A DNA stretch of 64,000 nt from Gillisia sp. CAL575 (GTDB lineage: Bacteria; Bacteroidota; Bacteroidia; Flavobacteriales; Flavobacteriaceae): NCBI RefSeq assembly GCF_000403785.1, contig NZ_APHJ01000021.1, forward strand, positions 496,001 through 560,000, written 5' to 3'. Positions 15,021-24,678 of this stretch are shown here, piece after piece (within the stretch, counting starts at the first letter, position 1; each line of letters starts with the position of its first letter). The position numbers were made by a program, and so were the translations under genes. Below the pieces are notes generated by a model. It did not search any database and was not told the origin of the DNA. It was given only the letters and a program-made list of their open reading frames with translations.

Positions 15021-15458
15021 CTACAACCAAGCACTCCAAGGAATTCTTGAAAGAACTAAGATTAATGCCAGCGTATAAAATATAGCTAGGATCTTAAATT
15101 TTGGTTGCGAGGTAAGTTTCTTTTTGTGTTTTGAGTAACCCATTGTAATAAGAACAATAGCAATAATCATTACCAAAGGATGCTCTACATTATACAATCT
15201 TAGGACTGAATCCTTCATTACACCACCCATTCCAACTTCACTCCACATTTTAAAGTACGGAGTTGTAAAATAAAGCACAAATCCAATAAGCAGTTGTAAA
15301 TGCGACACTATAAGGGTGAACAAGGCAATTCTAAAATTAGTTGCTCCATATTCTTTGTTTGAAGCATAACCAACAATTGAATTGATAGATGCCACTACAA
15401 GAACAATAAGCACTAAATATGCCCAGTAAGAGTGTATAAATTGAATAGTTTCGTACAT
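15021..15458 (-). CDS. Four-TM membrane protein (cytochrome-b-like annotation)
   Basis: A 145-residue protein with four hydrophobic helices at about residues 10-30, 43-65, 90-110 and 120-140. Conserved-looking His residues are in IQFIHSYWAY, IVSHLQLL and NVEHPLVM, at positions that could bind heme. Close relatives in Flavobacteriaceae are often labelled cytochrome B on that basis. I see no definitive heme-protein motif. It is transcribed alone, bounded by terminators on both sides. Confidence 0.65.
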   Translation of the reverse strand: MYETIQFIHSYWAYLVLIVLVVASINSIVGYASNKEYGATNFRIALFTLIVSHLQLLIGFVLYFTTPYFKMWSEVGMGGVMKDSVLRLYNVEHPLVMIIAIVLITMGYSKHKKKLTSQPKFKILAIFYTLALILVLSRIPWSAWL

Positions 15459-15493
15459 AAATAATGATTTTAGGTAAATATAGTATTAAATAA

Positions 15494-15524
15494 AAAAATC
15501 GCCTTGGTTTCCCAAGGCGATTTT
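15494..15524 (-). terminator. Terminator of TonB-dependent receptor gene
   Basis: AAAATCGCCTTGG...CCAAGGCGATTTT is a 13-bp perfect stem with a 4-base loop. On the minus strand it is followed by extra Ts, 22 bp after the receptor stop codon. Confidence 0.9.
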
Positions 15525-15545
15525 AAATATTGTATTCTAAAAAAT

Positions 15546-18284
15546 TTAGAAATTATAACTTACTGAAGCATTCCAAGTTCTTCCCCATCCGAAGAATACG
15601 TTATTTCTAGTATTTACACCATCATAACTTACATCATCTGCTCTTTCTCCTACTAAAATATTAGTATTAGATTCAGAAATGTAGATGTTATCTGTAACGT
15701 TATTTACATTCACTCTGAAACCTAATCTATTTTCTCCTAAGTCTAAACCATAAGAAACACCTAGATCTAATAATCCAAAAGAAGGTAATTCAAAAACATC
15801 AAAATCTGGATTATCTAATGCAGCTGGCGCATCGTAATCTGCATATAAATTATCTGCAAATCTATAAGTAGCATCTACCTTAAGGTTGTTGATAATTTCA
15901 TAATCGGCACCTGCACTTGCTGTAAATTGTGCAGCGTTTCCAACTTTTACTCCGTCTAAGCTAAGAATACCTGCCTCTACACCTGGAATTGGATCTTGAC
16001 TGTCATCAACGAAATTAGCCTGTACATCATCTTTATACTCCCAATCTCCTACAGAAAGCATTGCATTCCATTTAAATTTGTTTCCTACTCTTCCGTAAAA
16101 GTCAAATTCTATACCTTGGTGTACTTGCGTAATACCTTGGATGTTTGCACTACCTCTAATCTCTTCTGGTGTTCCTCTAAAGAATGTTGCAGAAGTTGAT
16201 TCAAATCTATCTGCCCATGAAGTTCTATAAAGATTCACATTTGCATTGAAGAATTGAGAACGGAAACCGTATCCTAACTCTACTCCAAATACTTGTTCAT
16301 TCTTAAGATTTGGATTCAAATTATTTCTGTTATCAGGATAAACTGCATCAAATAAAGGTTGTTTAGAATAGTATCCAATATTTCCAAAAACATTATGATT
16401 CTCATCTATATTATAGTTAAGACCCCCTTTAATGTTACCACCAATGATGTTTTCCCAATCTGTTTCCTGATTTGCAGGAGCTTCTCCAAAATAATCAATT
16501 CTCTTAAATCCTTGATTAGATATAGATCCTTGAACGAAAGCAGAAACTTTGTCTTTAGTATATTCTAACTGACCAAAAACTCCAGCCCATCTTACAAGAC
16601 CTTCATTATAGTAGTCAATTTTTTCCTCGTCATCTATACTTTTAAATACATTTAAAGTATTCCCAACTGTTGGCTCATAAGTTTCAGTTAAAAAGCGATT
16701 CGCGTTGTTATCGTCTGCATTAGAAACGTAAACATCTCCACCCATTAGATCTACTAACCTTCTGTAATGAAATCCTTTATAAGAACGTAAATCTGCTCCA
16801 AAATCTAAAGTTAGATTTTCATTTAACTCAGTAGAATAATTTGAGATAATTCCAAACCAGTTATGAGAGTTTACAGAAGAACGCTGTGACATTCCATTTT
16901 CTGCACTTCGATCGTCATTACCACTATTTACATATTGTCCTTGGTAAACACCTTCCCCAGAATAAGTTTCTCTTGGATCTCCTAAAGAAGGAACATCTTG
17001 ACCAGAATTCCACGCAACGATATCGTCAATTGGAAGTAAACCATCCTCTGTTAATGGCAATCTAAAAGATTGATTCCCATTAATTCTACCAATAGAACCT
17101 ATAGAACCACCACGACCAAAAGAGGCGTAAGCTGAAGTAGATAATTTTGATTTATCTGAAACATTCCATTCCCAGTTTAACGAAGTTACTGGTTTGTGAT
17201 AGAAGTTTCCAGCAAAAGTAAATTCTTCACCATTTCTATATCCAAAATCTGGATTGTACTTTTCATTTGGCTCTCCATCTTTACCATATTTAAGATAGCT
17301 TCCAAGACTTGTAAAAAACCCTCTTTGATTGTGCTGTTGCGGTGCACCTGTTAGCATGAAGTTGAACTCATGGTTTTCGTTAGCTTTATAACCAACACCA
17401 ATATAATAGTTGTAACCTTCAAATTCTGTCCCATTAACATAACCATCCCCAGAAGTACGGCTTAATAAAAAAGATGCAGATAATCCATTATCTCCCAAGC
17501 CTGTATTATAAGAAGCTAGAGTTTTTAAATATCCATCGTTTCCAATAGATGCTTTTACCATTCCACCTTCTGCTTTATCTGCAGATCTGGTTACTACGTT
17601 AATAGTACCACCTACAGAAGAAACAGCTAATTTAGAAGAACCTAATCCACGTTGAACTTGTATTGCAGTAGTAACATCGCTTAAACCAGCCCAGTTACTC
17701 CAATATACAGCTCCATTTTCCATGTCGTTAACAGGTATACCGTTAATCATAACTGCAGAGTTTTGAGTATCGAACCCACGAATTGTAATACGCGAATCTC
17801 CGTAACCACCACCTTGTTTAGTAGCGTAGATAGAAGGAGTAGTACTCAAAATTTCAGGAAATTCTTGGTTTCCTAATTTTTCTTGAATCACTTCCGCTCT
17901 AATAGTAGAAACAGCAACTGGAGTTTGACGGTCCTTTGCTAAATCTGCAATTCCAGTTACAATAACTTCTGAAAGAGCATTAGCATCTGTACCTAATGCA
18001 ATACTACCTAAGCTTTTTGTTTCACCGCTTGCTAGTGTAAACTTCATAGTCTTCTTTTCAAAACCAATAAAGCTAATTTGAATAGTTCCTGAAGTAGCTT
18101 GAACATTTAAAGAAAACTTACCATCAAAATCTGTAGTAGTTCCACTGTTAGTTCCTACTACCATGACAGTTGCGCCTGGTAGTGGGGCATTCATTTCAGA
18201 ATCCATTACCGTACCGGTAAGGGTTCCTTGAGCAAAAATTGTAGCTGTTGTTAAAAACAAGGCTAATGCTAATAATCTCCTCAT
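15546..18284 (-). CDS. TonB-dependent receptor with carboxypeptidase-like domain
   Basis: A 912-residue outer-membrane active transporter. After the signal peptide (ending TTATIFAQ) comes a carboxypeptidase-regulatory-like domain (about residues 20-105, GTVMDSEMNAPLPGATVMV). The plug domain is about 110-235 (VTGIADLAKDRQTPVAVS, RITIRGFDTQNSAVMING), and the 22-strand barrel ends in WNASVSYNF. There is no neighbouring SusD, so it looks like a siderophore- or cofactor-type receptor rather than a glycan one. Substrate is unknown. The 186-bp upstream region is AT-rich with a TTTTTTGCCGCG start-like motif, and a strong terminator follows. Confidence 0.92.
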   Translation of the reverse strand: MRRLLALALFLTTATIFAQGTLTGTVMDSEMNAPLPGATVMVVGTNSGTTTDFDGKFSLNVQATSGTIQISFIGFEKKTMKFTLASGETKSLGSIALGTDANALSEVIVTGIADLAKDRQTPVAVSTIRAEVIQEKLGNQEFPEILSTTPSIYATKQGGGYGDSRITIRGFDTQNSAVMINGIPVNDMENGAVYWSNWAGLSDVTTAIQVQRGLGSSKLAVSSVGGTINVVTRSADKAEGGMVKASIGNDGYLKTLASYNTGLGDNGLSASFLLSRTSGDGYVNGTEFEGYNYYIGVGYKANENHEFNFMLTGAPQQHNQRGFFTSLGSYLKYGKDGEPNEKYNPDFGYRNGEEFTFAGNFYHKPVTSLNWEWNVSDKSKLSTSAYASFGRGGSIGSIGRINGNQSFRLPLTEDGLLPIDDIVAWNSGQDVPSLGDPRETYSGEGVYQGQYVNSGNDDRSAENGMSQRSSVNSHNWFGIISNYSTELNENLTLDFGADLRSYKGFHYRRLVDLMGGDVYVSNADDNNANRFLTETYEPTVGNTLNVFKSIDDEEKIDYYNEGLVRWAGVFGQLEYTKDKVSAFVQGSISNQGFKRIDYFGEAPANQETDWENIIGGNIKGGLNYNIDENHNVFGNIGYYSKQPLFDAVYPDNRNNLNPNLKNEQVFGVELGYGFRSQFFNANVNLYRTSWADRFESTSATFFRGTPEEIRGSANIQGITQVHQGIEFDFYGRVGNKFKWNAMLSVGDWEYKDDVQANFVDDSQDPIPGVEAGILSLDGVKVGNAAQFTASAGADYEIINNLKVDATYRFADNLYADYDAPAALDNPDFDVFELPSFGLLDLGVSYGLDLGENRLGFRVNVNNVTDNIYISESNTNILVGERADDVSYDGVNTRNNVFFGWGRTWNASVSYNF

Positions 18285-18470
18285 GCTTTAAATTGTTTGT
18301 GTATTAGTTTATAATTCGCGGCAAAAAACGTCATTTTCTAGAAAACCTACTTTAACTTAATGTTAAGATTTCAGAATTTAACATTTACCCGCAACAAACA
18401 TAACATTTTTACACAAATGATTACCAGTGAAGCGCTTAAACCTATTAACGATTTATTAACAACAAGAAAG

Positions 18471-20105
18471 CTATGATTTTAAATAAAATTTTAACAGTTT
18501 ATTTGTAGAATTATCATGATTTGAGACCTTAGACGTCTCAATTTCGGTAAGGATTTTGGATGCTAATTGCTTTCCTAACTCCACTCCCCATTGATCATAA
18601 CTAAATATATTCCAGATAACACCCTGAATAAAGATCTTATGTTCATACATCGCAATTAATTCCCCTAAACTCATTGGAGTTAATTTATCTATTAAAAGCG
18701 AGGTAGTAGGTTTATTACCTTCGAATACTTTAAACGGAACCAGTTTTTTAATTTCTTCTGAACTAATTCCTTGATTAGTTAATTCTGTTTTAACCTCATC
18801 TTCAGTTTTACCCTTTAGAAGTGCTTCTGTTTGAGCAAAATAATTGGCCATCAATTTATCATGATGCTCCTTATCACCAAATAAAGATTGTTTATAACCA
18901 ATAAAATCTGCAGGAATCAATTTAGTACCTTGATGTATCAATTGAAAAAAGGCATGCTGGGAATTAGTGCCCGGTTCTCCCCAAATAATATTCCCGGTTT
19001 CATAAGTTACAGGATTCCCATTTCTGTCTACACTTTTTCCATTGCTTTCCATGATTGCCTGCTGAAGATAACTCGGCAATTTTTGAAGATATTGCGTGTA
19101 AGGGATTACAGCTTCGCTCTCGGCTTTGAAAAAATTATTATACCATACACTTAATAATGCGAGTTGTACGGGAATATTCTTTGTAAAAGGTTCATTTTTA
19201 AAATGAAGATCCATTTTATTTGCTCCTTCTAACAACTCATTAAAATTTTGAAAACCTACTGCTAAGCTTACAGATAATCCTACAGCACTCCATAAAGAGA
19301 ATCTACCTCCAACCCATTCCCACATAGGGAAAATATTTTCTTCTGCAATTCCGAAGCCCTTCACTTTGGAAACATTGGATGAAACTGCAACAAAATGTTT
19401 TTGAACAGCTTCTTGCGATGCAGACTTTAAAAACCATTTTCTGGAAGTGATCGCGTTGCTTAAGGTTTCTTGAGTAGTAAAAGTCTTAGATGCAATTACA
19501 AATAAAGTAGTTTCTGGATTTAAGGGCTTTAAAGTTTCATGCACATGGTCTCCATCTACATTAGAAATATAATGTACATTAAGATGATTCTTATAGAATT
19601 TTAAAGCCTCGGTAAGCATTGCAGGTCCAAGATCTGAACCTCCAATTCCAATATTCACCACATCTGTAAATACTAAACCAGAATATCCTTTTTTACTCCC
19701 AGAAATAATAGCATCAGAAAATGCTTGCATTTTAGCTTTAACCTCAAAAATTTCAGGAATAACATTCTCTCCCTCAACAAGCACCCTATCAGACTCTTTT
19801 GCTCTCAAAGCAGTATGCAATACTGGTCTATTTTCGGTTCTATTTATGCTCTCACCACCAAAATAAGATTCAATAGCTTTATCTAAACCGCATTCCTCAG
19901 CAAGTTCTAATAAAATTTCCTGAGTCTCTTTAGTAATTCTATTCTTACTGAAATCGACTAAAAAATCCTCCCAATGAATACTAAAATCATTGAATCTTTG
20001 AGGCTCCTCAGCAAAAAGCTGCTTCATTTCTACCTCTTTTATCTCTTCAAAATGTTCTTGCAATTTTTTCCATGCAAGTGTGGTGGTAGGATCTATGTTC
20101 AGCAT
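18471..20105 (-). CDS. pgi: Glucose-6-phosphate isomerase
   Basis: Interconverts glucose-6-phosphate and fructose-6-phosphate in glycolysis and gluconeogenesis. The 544-residue length is usual for the long PGI family. The signatures are [37 protein letters not shown] and [15 protein letters not shown], the last with the catalytic His. It is the last gene of a minus-strand run starting at the DUF3108 gene and lies 1 bp after the M23 peptidase gene, so the two are co-transcribed. Confidence 0.97.
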   Translation of the reverse strand: MLNIDPTTTLAWKKLQEHFEEIKEVEMKQLFAEEPQRFNDFSIHWEDFLVDFSKNRITKETQEILLELAEECGLDKAIESYFGGESINRTENRPVLHTALRAKESDRVLVEGENVIPEIFEVKAKMQAFSDAIISGSKKGYSGLVFTDVVNIGIGGSDLGPAMLTEALKFYKNHLNVHYISNVDGDHVHETLKPLNPETTLFVIASKTFTTQETLSNAITSRKWFLKSASQEAVQKHFVAVSSNVSKVKGFGIAEENIFPMWEWVGGRFSLWSAVGLSVSLAVGFQNFNELLEGANKMDLHFKNEPFTKNIPVQLALLSVWYNNFFKAESEAVIPYTQYLQKLPSYLQQAIMESNGKSVDRNGNPVTYETGNIIWGEPGTNSQHAFFQLIHQGTKLIPADFIGYKQSLFGDKEHHDKLMANYFAQTEALLKGKTEDEVKTELTNQGISSEEIKKLVPFKVFEGNKPTTSLLIDKLTPMSLGELIAMYEHKIFIQGVIWNIFSYDQWGVELGKQLASKILTEIETSKVSNHDNSTNKLLKFYLKS

Positions 20106-20106
20106 A

Positions 20107-21351
20107 CTAAATTTCTTTGAATGGAATTTTATCTAATTTTGTTTTGGTCAATTTTATTGAAGCAAAATAATCTTCTTTTAAATTATCTGCGATAGGCTCT
20201 GCAGCAGGTAAATTTTGACGAAAAGGATCTACTTGCTTTCCGCGAACCCAAAATCTATAACAAACATGAGGACCTGTTGCAAGTCCAGTACTTCCCACAT
20301 ATCCTATAACATCGCCTTGTTTTACTCGTTGTCCAACCCTAACATTTCGTTTGGACATATGAAGATATTGTGTGGTATAGGTATCATTATGTTTCACCTT
20401 AACGTAGTTACCATTACCCCCTGTGTAACTAGAAGCGATCACAGTTCCGTTGGCTGTAGACCAGATTGGAGTTCCATGTGGCGCAGCATAATCTGTTCCT
20501 TTATGTGCTTTCCATCTTTTCTGAACAGGATGATATCTATTTCCTGAAAATCTTGAAGAAATTCTACTAAAATTTAATGGCGCTTTTAAGAAGAAACTCT
20601 GCAATGGTCTTGCTTCCTCATCATAAAAATCTGACTCTCCTTTTTCTGGATCTGCCATATAATCAAATGCATAATAAGGTTTTCCTTGATGAACGAAGAC
20701 CGCACCTTCTATACTTTCTATTCCTGCATATATACTATCATTGATAAAACGCTCATTATAGACCATTTTAAATTGATCACCTTTCTGCAGCTTCCAAAAA
20801 TCTATACTCCATTGGTAGATGCTACTTAATTCATGGGACAAGAGAACGCTTAATCCTTGATTTGAAATCGCTTCTGAAAGACTACTAACAATAACACCAG
20901 AAACGGTTTTTCGTTTTATTGTAACCGGCTTTTGAGATTTGAATGCTGCAATGTTTTTTCCAATATTTACAACGGTATAATCAATCTTATCATTTTCATA
21001 AATAAAGTATTCTGGAGTACCTACCGAGTCTTTAGCTTTCAAAATAACATAGGGCTTCCCAACCACTAACCTTGTTGGATTAAAAGTTTCGTTGCTAACC
21101 TGCTCTGTGATTTCATAAACTTTAGCTCTGCTTACACCTTGGTTGTCTAAAAGCTCACCAAAACTATCCCCAGAACGAATGGTATCCCTAACAACATCGT
21201 AATCATTAAGAACGAATCCATATTCCTCTATTACTGGAACCACTTCTTTAACCTTAACCTCACTTATTTCCTTATTACTATCATCTTCCTTCTTGCACGC
21301 GGTAAATAAAACCACTAATAAAAGCAAGTATTTTATATTCTTCAAATTCAA
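20107..21351 (-). CDS. M23 family peptidoglycan endopeptidase, lipoprotein
   Basis: A 414-residue lipoprotein (lipobox LFTAC near residue 19) expected to cleave peptide crosslinks in the cell wall. The C-terminal LytM/M23 domain (about residues 275-380) shows zinc ligands in [11 protein letters not shown] (HxxxD) and the catalytic His in QYLHMSK. The usual HxH is GPHVCYRFW here, with Cys replacing the second His ligand. The long N-terminal half resembles the OapA/LysM-like and edge-strand domains seen in envelope peptidases. It lies between the tryptophan dioxygenase and pgi in one operon. Confidence 0.88.
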   Translation of the reverse strand: MNLKNIKYLLLLVVLFTACKKEDDSNKEISEVKVKEVVPVIEEYGFVLNDYDVVRDTIRSGDSFGELLDNQGVSRAKVYEITEQVSNETFNPTRLVVGKPYVILKAKDSVGTPEYFIYENDKIDYTVVNIGKNIAAFKSQKPVTIKRKTVSGVIVSSLSEAISNQGLSVLLSHELSSIYQWSIDFWKLQKGDQFKMVYNERFINDSIYAGIESIEGAVFVHQGKPYYAFDYMADPEKGESDFYDEEARPLQSFFLKAPLNFSRISSRFSGNRYHPVQKRWKAHKGTDYAAPHGTPIWSTANGTVIASSYTGGNGNYVKVKHNDTYTTQYLHMSKRNVRVGQRVKQGDVIGYVGSTGLATGPHVCYRFWVRGKQVDPFRQNLPAAEPIADNLKEDYFASIKLTKTKLDKIPFKEI

Positions 21352-21353
21352 TG

Positions 21354-22316
21354 CTATTTTTGTGAATTAAACATATGTGTTACCCATTCTTTTCCCCAGT
21401 TTTCAAATTCTTCCTCACTCCATAAGTTCGGAAAAAAGCTGTTTTTCTGAAAGCTAGGCGGTAAAAATTCTTTCCAGTTTGTTCCACCCGTGGCAGAAAT
21501 GGTCTTATTATCCTTATTGAGATATCTGTGTGCTGCACCCATGTGCATTAACAACCAATTAATATTAATGTTTGTATCAAAGTTGCGCAAACCTTCAATT
21601 AATAGTGAATTGTTTTTTTCTTCCTCTGGAAGTTGCAGGTATTTATGATATAAGGTATTTCCCTTCACCTCATTCGCAATTCTCAAAAACCTTGGCGTAT
21701 ACCTGAGTTCAAACTGTTTTAGTGTAAGTGTTTTTTCGCCTGTAGAAAGATCTATTCCGCCTTTTTTCCAATAAATATTCTCGTAAAGTTCTTCAATATT
21801 ATTTTCTGAAGAAAAATTATGACGCTCTTTAAAAGGAATTAAGTGCTGAAGCGGAGTTGCATTGATCTCTATCATTCGAAATTGTGCAGATTGAAATCCG
21901 CTCGCTGGCAATAAAGCCATTCTAAACTGAAGGAATTGCTCTCGCTCCATCCCCTTGATCATTACATCAAAAGAATTTATAAGAATTCGAACATACCTAT
22001 TAAGGCGAGTTACTTTTTCAATAAAATAAGCTGCAGTTAGATTTACCTCAGCAATAATTTGCTTTTGCTCATGTAAAATCAGCTTAAAATATAACTCCGT
22101 AATTTGGTGGTAAGTGACAAATATTTCCTCGTCTGGAAAATGAGTTTTTGGATTTTGTAAGCTTAATAAGGTATCTAAACCAATATAATCCCAATAGGTA
22201 AGGTATTTATCATACAAAAGCCCATCTAGATAAGAACCCATATCCTGACCAGAATTCTTGAATTTTTCTTCAAGCAATAAAATTCTTTCAGCAATCTCGG
22301 GTTTAATTTCGTTCAT
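21354..22316 (-). CDS. kynA: Tryptophan 2,3-dioxygenase family protein
   Basis: Heme enzyme that opens the indole ring of L-tryptophan to N-formylkynurenine, the first step of the kynurenine pathway. The 320-residue sequence has the family signature VTYHQITELYFKLILHE (about residues 66-82) and the substrate-binding RMALLPASGFQSAQFR segment (about 127-142). A late LLMHMGAAHRYL segment contains the probable heme-axial His. It lies 2 bp from the M23 gene and 4 bp from the DUF3108 gene. Other kynurenine genes are not in the window. Confidence 0.9.
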   Translation of the reverse strand: MNEIKPEIAERILLLEEKFKNSGQDMGSYLDGLLYDKYLTYWDYIGLDTLLSLQNPKTHFPDEEIFVTYHQITELYFKLILHEQKQIIAEVNLTAAYFIEKVTRLNRYVRILINSFDVMIKGMEREQFLQFRMALLPASGFQSAQFRMIEINATPLQHLIPFKERHNFSSENNIEELYENIYWKKGGIDLSTGEKTLTLKQFELRYTPRFLRIANEVKGNTLYHKYLQLPEEEKNNSLLIEGLRNFDTNININWLLMHMGAAHRYLNKDNKTISATGGTNWKEFLPPSFQKNSFFPNLWSEEEFENWGKEWVTHMFNSQK

Positions 22317-22320
22317 TCTT

Positions 22321-23097
22321 TTAATTCATTATTATTTTAAGCTGATGTTTTAAGCCCTTAAATTCTTCCAGATCAGCCTCAAGTGCACCAACAGCCAAAT
22401 CTGCTTCAATTTTTACTGGAATCTTATTTTTATCATCACTTATCCAAAAAGTGAGACTTTCTTTCTCTTTAAAAACTCTTCCAGCCATAACAAATGGCCT
22501 GAATTTTAAAGTGGCAATTTTACCAAATTTTGTGCTTAAAACTTCCTTTCCAAGGAACTTTAATTTAAAATCATGATTTTCTTGATCAAAGAACATATTT
22601 AAATGCAGCTCATCACCAACGTTTAAAGCACTTGGGTTGATTTCATTTCTAACAAAATAAAATGCAGATAACATATCATGTACATCCTTCTCTGTAGTAT
22701 ATGTTTTGTTCTCATTATGTTTCTTATCAAATACTTCAGCCTTATTATTATCATGATCAAACTCAATCGTGAGATCTTTAGTATGCCCACCTTCATTTAT
22801 CTTTCTAACAAATCTATATGGCAAGCCTGTTCTTTTATCTATATAAGTTTCATAATTATCATCTACTTTAAAAAACAAATGCAGTAAACCAGTAGATTTT
22901 CCCTTTCCTACTATATGATAAACTTTTTTATTATTTAGCGTTGTTTCATTTACGCCAATAGTGGCATAGCTGGCATTAAAAGGACCATAGTGAATTCTAA
23001 ATTTAAACCATTCTCCATCTTGGAAAGCTTTTTGAGAAAATGAACTTAATGGTAACACTAGCAGGAGGAGACAAAAAATTGTAAATCTATTTTTCAT
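22321..23097 (-). CDS. DUF3108 domain protein, exported
   Basis: The 258-residue product has a signal peptide (ending LPLSSFSQ) and a DUF3108 domain over nearly all the rest: FRIHYGPFNASYATIGV, DDNYETYIDKRTGLP, DVHDMLSAFYFVRN and the conserved WISDDKNKIPVKIEA. These proteins are periplasmic or outer-envelope beta proteins of unknown function, with a lipocalin/LolA-like strand pattern. It heads the operon DUF3108-kynA-M23-pgi. The 315-bp region upstream holds a terminator and a candidate small RNA. Confidence 0.85.
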   Translation of the reverse strand: MKNRFTIFCLLLLVLPLSSFSQKAFQDGEWFKFRIHYGPFNASYATIGVNETTLNNKKVYHIVGKGKSTGLLHLFFKVDDNYETYIDKRTGLPYRFVRKINEGGHTKDLTIEFDHDNNKAEVFDKKHNENKTYTTEKDVHDMLSAFYFVRNEINPSALNVGDELHLNMFFDQENHDFKLKFLGKEVLSTKFGKIATLKFRPFVMAGRVFKEKESLTFWISDDKNKIPVKIEADLAVGALEADLEEFKGLKHQLKIIMN

Positions 23098-23185
23098 GTA
23101 TTGGAGCTTTAATTAACACCTAATGAACTTATTTAAGTTTTATTGATAACAAAGAATTACAATTTCCATTCCAAATGTATAAAAC

Positions 23186-23219
23186 AAAAAAACCCCATCA
23201 AATTAATGATGAGGTTTTT
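23186..23219 (-). terminator. Terminator with conserved upstream motif
   Basis: On the minus strand AAAAACCTCATC-ATTAATTT-GATGGGGTTTTT forms a stem with one G-U pair followed by a T-run. The same pair is C-A on the plus strand, so the minus strand is the functional one. Confidence 0.75.
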
Positions 23220-23290
23220 ATCTTATTAACCAACTAAAACTTAAATTATGAAAAAAATTTAATTCAATTTTGGTAACCACTCCGAAATTG
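23186..23290 (-). ncRNA. Candidate small RNA, about 105 nt
   Basis: In the 315-bp gap between the DUF3108 and hppD genes the minus strand shows a TTG (23324-23326), a 20-bp spacer and GACTTTTG (23296-23303). That is one base off the -7 consensus and is followed by CACCGC. A transcript from about 23290 would end at a terminator at 23186-23219. Inside lies AGTTGGTTA, 7 nt before the terminator stem, an arrangement seen again at 62278-62335. No protein of useful size is encoded. It could instead be a leader of the DUF3108 gene. Confidence 0.35.
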
Positions 23291-23295
23291 CGGTG

Positions 23296-23326
23296 CAAAA
23301 GTCCTGAGATTTAGTCTATTTTGCAA
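23296..23326 (-). promoter_or_regulatory. Candidate promoter of the small RNA
   Basis: TTG, 20-bp spacer, GACTTTTG. The -7 box differs from TAnnTTTG only at its first base, and the downstream CACCGC resembles other starts in this window (tRNA-Asn). Confidence 0.4.
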
Positions 23327-23412
23327 GCCTAAAATAAACTTTAACTCAAAATTTGTCAAGTCTGCAATTATTTGGTTCTTATCTAATTAAGTCTGTTATT
23401 ATTTAATTATTT

Positions 23413-24573
23413 CTACAATGTTCCTCGCAATTCTTGCTCTCTCTCAATAGACTCAAACAAGGCTTTAAAGTTCCCTGCGCCAAAACCTTTTGCTCCCATT
23501 CGCTGAATGATCTCAAAAAACATGGTTGGTCTGTCTTGTAATGGCTTGGTAAAAATTTGTAAAAGGTAGCCTTCTTCATCTGCATCTACCATAATTCCTA
23601 AACCTTTTAATCTTTTAAGATCTTCACGTAGCTCATGACTAAATTCTTCCAACCTTCCAGGGATCGCATTATAATATTCATCTGGAGGAGTAGATAAAAA
23701 CTCAATTCCTCTAGATCTTAAATCTGTAACCGCTTTGATGATATCATCTGTAGCCATCGCAATATGCTGAACTCCAGGCCCTTCATAGAAATCTAAATAT
23801 TCTTCAATTTGGGATCTTTTCTTTCCTTCAGCAGGCTCATTAATAGGAAACTTAATTCTTCCGTTTCCATTACTCATTACCTTACTCATTAAGGCAGAAT
23901 ATTCGGTATGGATTTGTTTGTCATCAAAAGAAAGAAAGTTAACAAAGCCCATCACATCTTCGTACCATTTTACCCAGATGTTCATTTCATTCCAACCTAC
24001 ATTTCCTACCATGTGGTCAATATATTTTAACCCAACTGGCTCTGGATTGTAATCTGACTCCCACTTCACATATCCTGGCAAAAAGGCTCCATTAAAGTTT
24101 TTACGCTCTATAAACATATGTACAGTTTCCCCGTATGTGTATATTCCAGCTTTTACTACCTCTCCATTTTCATCTTTTTCTACCGTTGGCTCCAAATAAG
24201 ATTTAGCACCACGCTTAGTAGTTTCTTCGTAAGCAGATCTAGCATCTTCTACCCATAGAGCTACCACTTTAACCCCGTCTCCATGCTTTACAACATGCTT
24301 GTTTATCTCTTGTTCAGAATTTAAAGGAGAGGTAAGAACTAGCCTAATCTTATCTTGTTTTAACACATAAGAAACTGTATCTCTACTTCCAGTCTCTAAA
24401 CCCTTATAAGCCAGCGATTGAAATCCAAATGCAGTCTTGTAAAAATGTGCTGCTTGTTTCGCATTACCAACATACAACTCTACATAATCTGTTCCTAAAA
24501 GTGGCAAGAAATCTTGCGCTCCCTCAAATATTTTTTCTAATCCGTAATTTACTGACTCTATCTTTCTGCTCAT
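23413..24573 (-). CDS. hppD: 4-Hydroxyphenylpyruvate dioxygenase
   Basis: Fe(II) enzyme that turns 4-hydroxyphenylpyruvate into homogentisate in tyrosine degradation. The 386-residue product has two vicinal-oxygen-chelate domains (about residues 20-150 and 180-340). Iron ligands are likely in YIDHMVGNV (His), GVQHIAMATDD (His) and TMFFEIIQRMG (Glu). The frame is open to 24594, but the ATG at 24573 (MSRKIESVN) is more typical. It follows hmgA by about 105 bp on the same strand, so both consecutive steps of the pathway are encoded together. Confidence 0.95.
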   Translation of the reverse strand: MSRKIESVNYGLEKIFEGAQDFLPLLGTDYVELYVGNAKQAAHFYKTAFGFQSLAYKGLETGSRDTVSYVLKQDKIRLVLTSPLNSEQEINKHVVKHGDGVKVVALWVEDARSAYEETTKRGAKSYLEPTVEKDENGEVVKAGIYTYGETVHMFIERKNFNGAFLPGYVKWESDYNPEPVGLKYIDHMVGNVGWNEMNIWVKWYEDVMGFVNFLSFDDKQIHTEYSALMSKVMSNGNGRIKFPINEPAEGKKRSQIEEYLDFYEGPGVQHIAMATDDIIKAVTDLRSRGIEFLSTPPDEYYNAIPGRLEEFSHELREDLKRLKGLGIMVDADEEGYLLQIFTKPLQDRPTMFFEIIQRMGAKGFGAGNFKALFESIEREQELRGTL

Positions 24574-24678
24574 TGTTTTAATTTTTGAATTCATTCAACC
24601 TCTTTTTCGCAATTTGGGGCATCTAATTTACCACATCGCTCTAGCTTGAACAGAAATGTTTTCCTTTTTATCCATCAA

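Noticed and set aside
23248-23262. Mini-ORF ATG AAA AAA ATT TAA on the plus strand after an A-rich leader
   Set aside because: Only four codons. It looks like a gene start by its leader, but no gene follows, and the better-supported transcript reads on the other strand.
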